Of a stretch of DNA of 64,000 nucleotides, positions 60,828 through 64,000 are shown in pieces. Each line of letters opens with the position of its first letter. Position 1 is the first letter of the stretch. The notes beneath the pieces are model-generated. The model did not search any database. It had not been told where the DNA came from and saw only the letters and a list, made by a program, of their open reading frames with translations. This DNA comes from Collinsella sp. AF33-16 (GTDB taxonomy: Bacteria; Actinomycetota; Coriobacteriia; Coriobacteriales; Coriobacteriaceae): assembly GCF_003475325.1 (NCBI RefSeq), contig NZ_QRQC01000010.1, forward strand, positions 1 to 64,000. Reading direction: 5' to 3'. A program made the translations under genes and the position numbers.

Positions 60828-62270
60828 GTGCTTAATAGATTCCGCATGCTTGTCGCCTGTGCTTTGACCTTCGCGCTTTGCTGGGTGCCAGGATTTGCGT
60901 TTGCTGGGGACGCTGGGGACGGGGCCCAGGATGCTGCGACCGCTCATGGGCTTTCCTATGGGATCGAGGGTTTTGAGCGGTTGGCCAAGGGGACCGCTCG
61001 TGCCATGGAGGGCCAGCCTGAGGGCTACCGGTTTCCCGTTGACGCGGACGTGGACCTTGTAGTGGCGCCTGCTGCCGATCGCGTTGTGGCGTGGATATCG
61101 CCCAAGGCGGTCGAGAAGTACCGATTGGATCCGCAGGATAACGAGTGCGTATCGGGTCTCAAGGCCCTCGTCTGTGAGCTCGACAGCACAAACTGCATGG
61201 GAGGCGCGCAGCTAGGGGACGTGGATCTTCCTTGGTATGTCACGGCGGAAACAACGTTTGATGCCGGCGGGTATACCTATGGCTTTGACGAGCGCGGTGC
61301 GGATGGGGACCGCTATGTGGTGATTGCATCAGCCTCGGGTGATGCCAAGGGCGGCGCGCGTTGGCTTGATAGCGCTCAAATGGTAGAGGCATCGTCTGTC
61401 GTGTTGCGGGATGAGCAGGGGCCCTTGACCTTTCTGGCTTCCTTTTTGGGCGACATCGACTATCGCCCGTTTTGGGTGTCCATAAAAACGAGCGGCCTTG
61501 CCCTGCTGATCTCCTTTGCGCTGGGCCTGTTCGCCGCGTGGAAGACTATGGGTACCTCGAGTCGCATCAAGGGCCTGCTCGATTCGGTCTTTACGATTCC
61601 TATGGTGCTGCCGCCCACGGTCTGCGGCTTTCTGCTCCTCATGCTGTTTGGCCGCTCGACCGGGGTTGGCCAGTGGCTCATCGCGCACGGCATCTCGATC
61701 GTCTTTACCTGGCCCGCGGCGGTCATTTCGGCCGTCGTCGTGTCGTTTCCGCTGGTCTACCGCACGGCGCTCGGAGCCTTCGAGAGCCTCGACACGCAGA
61801 TGCTCGATGCGGCGCGCACACTGGGCTGGTCCGAACATCGCATCTTTACCAAGCTTATGATGCCGCTTGGCTGGCCCTCGATTGCCGCCGGTACGGTCCT
61901 CGCCTTTGCCCGTGCCATGGGAGAGTTTGGCTGCACGCTGTTCTTTGCGGGCAACTATGCCGGCATTACGCAGACCATTCCAATTGCGATTTACTTTGAA
62001 TGGATGGGCGGCAATACGTCGGTGGCCCTCTTTTGGGTCGCCGTCGTGATCGTGTTCAGTTTCCTGGTCATCCTATTCATCAATATGTACACCGCTCATT
62101 CACAAAAGTATCGCGAGCGGGGCCTTTCTCGTGTGGAGCGCAAGCAGGCCAAAGATCTCGCCGGACGGGGCGATTCGCTCGACCCGGCGGGCGGCGATGC
62201 CTTGCGTATCGATCGCGAGGCGCTGGCCGAGCTTATGCGCGACGACACGGTCGCAAAGGGAGGTCGATAA
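60828..62270 (+). CDS. modB: Molybdate ABC transporter permease ModB with exported N-terminal domain
   Basis: Residues ~220-440 are a normal ModB permease with five to six spans and the docking loop LDAARTLGWSEHRIFTKLMMP; GRAMGEFG-like ARAMGEFGCTLFFAG follows. The first ~215 residues are an extra region. It has a signal-like hydrophobic start (LVACALTFALCWVPGFAFAG), then ~185 hydrophilic residues with two Cys that would lie outside. The C-terminus adds ~55 hydrophilic residues. GTG 60828 lies 7 nt after TTGGAG; TTG 60816 and ATG 60846 are alternatives. It is followed by modC after 3 nt. Confidence 0.9.
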   Translation: MLNRFRMLVACALTFALCWVPGFAFAGDAGDGAQDAATAHGLSYGIEGFERLAKGTARAMEGQPEGYRFPVDADVDLVVAPAADRVVAWISPKAVEKYRLDPQDNECVSGLKALVCELDSTNCMGGAQLGDVDLPWYVTAETTFDAGGYTYGFDERGADGDRYVVIASASGDAKGGARWLDSAQMVEASSVVLRDEQGPLTFLASFLGDIDYRPFWVSIKTSGLALLISFALGLFAAWKTMGTSSRIKGLLDSVFTIPMVLPPTVCGFLLLMLFGRSTGVGQWLIAHGISIVFTWPAAVISAVVVSFPLVYRTALGAFESLDTQMLDAARTLGWSEHRIFTKLMMPLGWPSIAAGTVLAFARAMGEFGCTLFFAGNYAGITQTIPIAIYFEWMGGNTSVALFWVAVVIVFSFLVILFINMYTAHSQKYRERGLSRVERKQAKDLAGRGDSLDPAGGDALRIDREALAELMRDDTVAKGGR

Positions 62271-62273
62271 GCC

Positions 62274-63344
62274 ATGTCGCTCGTTCTGGATATCAAAAAG
62301 CGCTATCCCGGGTTTATGCTCGACATGCAGCTTGAGACCGGCGAGGAGTGTGTGGCGCTGCTGGGCGCCTCGGGTTGTGGCAAGAGCTGCACCTTGCGCT
62401 GCATTGCCGGCGTGGAGACGCCCGACGAGGGCAAGATCGTCGTCAACGGCGTGACCTTTTTTGACTCGGCGGCGGGCATCAACCTGTCGCCCCAGGAGCG
62501 CAAATGCGCCCTGCTGTTCCAAAACTATCAGCTGTTTCCCAACATGACGGTGGCCGATAACGTGTGCGCCGGCGTAAAGGATGCGGGCGACGCCGCGGCG
62601 CGCAGGCAACTTGCCGAGCGCTACCTGGGTATCTTTGGCCTGGCCGATTTCGCCGACCGCTATCCCGCGCGCCTCTCGGGCGGCCAGCAGCAGCGTGTGG
62701 CGCTTGCTCGCATGGTGGCGGCGCACCCGGGCATTTTTATGTTCGACGAGCCCATGAGCGCGCTCGATTCCTATCTTAAGAGCGCGCTCGAGCAGAACAT
62801 GCTCGACCTGTTTGACGTGTGCAACCGCACCGTGCTCTACGTGAGCCACGACATCGACGAAGCGTGCCGCCTGTGCGAGCGCATCTGCGTGATGCACAAC
62901 GGGCACGTTGAAGAGATCGGTTCTGTCGAGGACGTGGTTCGCCGTCCGCAGACACTGGCGGCGCTGCGCCTGACGGGCTGCAAGAACACGAGCCGTGCGC
63001 GCAAGATCGGCGTCGAAGAGGTTGAGGCCCTCGACTGGGGCATGACCTTTAACGTGGGTCGCGAGGTTCCCGATAATGTGGCGTACCTTGGCATTCGCGC
63101 AAGCTACTTCCATGTTGACAATCGCGCTGAGCGGGGCCGCAACAGTTATGACTTGCATGTGGCCCGTGTGAGTGATTCGCGCTTTGAGCGGCTGGTGTTG
63201 CTGGATGTGCCGCGCATCGATGCGCCCACGCGTCTGCAGTGGAAGGTCAACAAGGTGGGCGTACCTGTAGAGGAGTTGCCACAGGCGGGGGAGACCTTGC
63301 GCATGCATTTTGATGCGAGCAGGATTCATTTGGTTTGTCGATAG
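62274..63344 (+). CDS. modC: Molybdate ABC transporter ATPase ModC
   Basis: This 356-residue ABC ATPase has Walker A LGASGCGKS, Q-loop LFQNYQLFPNM, signature [14 protein letters not shown], Walker B MFDEPMSALD and switch His in YVSHDIDEA. The region after ~240 is a C-terminal regulatory beta domain resembling the MOP/TOBE domain (LGIRASYFHV). It completes modABC, and a terminator follows. Confidence 0.93.
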   Translation: MSLVLDIKKRYPGFMLDMQLETGEECVALLGASGCGKSCTLRCIAGVETPDEGKIVVNGVTFFDSAAGINLSPQERKCALLFQNYQLFPNMTVADNVCAGVKDAGDAAARRQLAERYLGIFGLADFADRYPARLSGGQQQRVALARMVAAHPGIFMFDEPMSALDSYLKSALEQNMLDLFDVCNRTVLYVSHDIDEACRLCERICVMHNGHVEEIGSVEDVVRRPQTLAALRLTGCKNTSRARKIGVEEVEALDWGMTFNVGREVPDNVAYLGIRASYFHVDNRAERGRNSYDLHVARVSDSRFERLVLLDVPRIDAPTRLQWKVNKVGVPVEELPQAGETLRMHFDASRIHLVCR

Positions 63345-63355
63345 CGCCGGGTAAT

Positions 63356-63392
63356 GCCGTCGGGGGATATAAGCCTCGGCGGCTTTGTTTTT
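63356..63392 (+). terminator. Terminator after modC
   Basis: A 10-bp stem (GCCGTCGGGG / CCTCGGCGGC, two G-U) is followed by TTTGTTTTT. Confidence 0.85.
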
Positions 63393-63775
63393 GCCGTTCG
63401 CCGAATGAGGGATGACAAACTCTTATCAATCAAGATAATAATTTATTGAATGACGGAACACGACGCTGTCGTACGAATGTCAACGGTGTTCGCGTGGTCG
63501 ATAACCGTTGATATAGTTGACCTCAACTTGTAAAGGAGGGCGCGCACATGCCGCAGACGACATACATTCGCCGCGTTGCCGCGCGCGCCCTGTATATGGC
63601 TCGGAGTCGCATATGAGCAGGTATGTTCACGGCTCCGGGAGAGACGACGCACAACTAAATAGTCAGCCGCAAAGCAGGTTCCCCAAAATTCCGGGTTTGA
63701 GCACGGCAGGGCAATCGCCGCCCGTCGTGCACCGATACCGCTGTTATCCGTTTTTGGTTCGAGAGGGGAACCGTG
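63393..63775 (+). promoter_or_regulatory. Structured leader upstream of the reductase gene
   Basis: A palindrome TCAACGGT / ACCGTTGA (63480-63487 / 63504-63511) abuts a -10-like TATAGT (63512-63517). Downstream, the ribosome site and start of a 22-residue ORF are enclosed by a perfect 9-bp helix (63537-63545 / 63583-63591). A further hairpin lies at 63701-63730 with 11 bp and one bulged base. GGTTC / GAACC places the AGAGGGG ribosome site of the next gene in a loop. It looks like a translation-controlled leader. No known riboswitch class was recognised. Confidence 0.5.
63548..63616 (+). CDS. Possible 22-residue leader peptide
   Basis: ATG at 63548 is preceded by the very strong site AAAGGAGGG. 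The frame (MPQTTYIRRVAARALYMARS, then RI) ends at TGA 63614-63616, overlapping ATGA. A second open frame begins there and reaches 63783, past the start of the reductase gene. The peptide is Arg-rich (five of 22). It may be an upstream ORF that couples or attenuates translation; it has no known relatives that I recognise. Confidence 0.45.
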   Translation: MPQTTYIRRVAARALYMARSRI

Positions 63776-64000
63776 ATGGCTGAAGAATTCGATTTCCATC
63801 CGATGTGGGAGAGCCTCGGCATGAATCTTGCCGACCACGACATGCTGCTGGGCGCCGTGGGCCAGATGTACGGTGATATGTTCTTGACGCAGAACAATCG
63901 CCCCAAGTCCACGTCCTACCTGGACTTTGTGGCCACCAACATCCACAGCGGCCGTATTAAGGAGATGCTCGACAAGAAGGAGGCCGGCGAGGCCACCAAG
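63776..64000 (+). CDS. 2-hydroxyacyl-CoA dehydratase/double-cubane cluster reductase family (partial)
   Basis: Only the first 75 codons are in the window and the frame continues past the right edge. The N-terminus (MWESLGMNLADHDMLLGAVG, then QNNRPKSTSYLDFV and SGRIKEML) resembles double-cubane cluster reductases (DCCP-R) and HgdB/BcrC-type dehydratase subunits. These are oxygen-sensitive Fe-S enzymes of anaerobes that need an ATP-driven activator. ATG at 63776 follows AGAGGGG. The cluster cysteines are beyond the window, so the subfamily is uncertain. Confidence 0.7.
   Translation, partial: MAEEFDFHPMWESLGMNLADHDMLLGAVGQMYGDMFLTQNNRPKSTSYLDFVATNIHSGRIKEMLDKKEAGEATK

Noticed and set aside
63735..63775. 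tRNA-like T-arm (GGTTCGAG)
   Set aside because: No matching acceptor, D or anticodon arms are nearby. The bases are better explained as a hairpin holding the next ribosome site.

Overview
The window reads as a high-G+C, gene-dense chromosome segment from an anaerobic actinobacterium of the class Coriobacteriia, most likely Collinsella or a close relative. This is inferred from gene content and order and from general resemblance of the proteins. It rests on an actinobacterial division cluster with sepF, yggT and divIVA but no ftsA, iron-sulfur enzymes typical of anaerobes, and the absence of respiratory genes. No rRNA, tRNA, CRISPR array, prophage or insertion sequence was found.

Layout. 1-15.6 kb is a co-directional dcw cluster: mraZ, rsmH, an FtsL-like protein, a class B PBP, murF, mraY, murD, ftsW, murG, murC, murB, ftsQ, ftsZ. 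murE and ftsA are missing from it. 15.8-23.8 kb begins with pgeF, followed by a complete phosphate operon pstSCAB-phoU that overlaps pgeF by 4 nt. The remaining division genes follow (yggS, sepF, yggT, divIVA). 23.9-26.5 kb is on the minus strand: a nitroreductase and a second phosphate system (PiT permease plus DUF47 partner). 26.6-30.6 kb holds single genes: an unknown small protein, a BI-1 membrane protein, a macrodomain/PARG-like protein, an SGNH hydrolase and a pentapeptide-repeat protein. 30.7-33.1 kb is thiamine synthesis, thiD and thiC, with a TPP riboswitch in front of thiC. 33.2-40.1 kb has a membrane-anchored unknown, yaaA, an M18 aminopeptidase, polA and a Cof-type phosphatase. 40.7-43.9 kb has argG and argH with a short ORF between them. 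44.2-49.1 kb has ndk, rpiB, a cysteine desulfidase/serine dehydratase-type enzyme, a HAD phosphatase and rpsA. 49.46-49.82 kb is RNase P RNA. 49.9-57.7 kb holds a YigZ/IMPACT protein, a C_GCAxxG_C_C redox protein, an O-acetylhomoserine sulfhydrylase-type enzyme, an MFS exporter, xpt, a release-factor-like protein, a lipid kinase and a CLC antiporter. 57.9-63.4 kb is molybdenum: moeA, mog/moaB and modABC. The window ends inside a gene resembling a 2-hydroxyacyl-CoA dehydratase/double-cubane reductase, preceded by a structured leader.

How they work together. The first 24 kb couples peptidoglycan precursor synthesis, septal wall synthesis and Z-ring assembly. The C-terminal FtsZ peptide and SepF would provide membrane tethering in place of FtsA. 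Phosphate uptake is embedded in that block and is backed up by a low-affinity PiT system. The molybdate importer sits next to two genes for the last steps of molybdenum cofactor assembly.

Most distinctive points: an MraZ-box operator over the first promoter; a yggT gene lacking any usual start codon; the pst operon inserted in the division cluster; a PARG-like protein lacking the second glutamate of its signature; a ModB with a large exported N-terminal domain; a CLC protein with fluoride-type sequence features; a giant palindrome containing an inverted copy of a gene tail; and several short leader ORFs.
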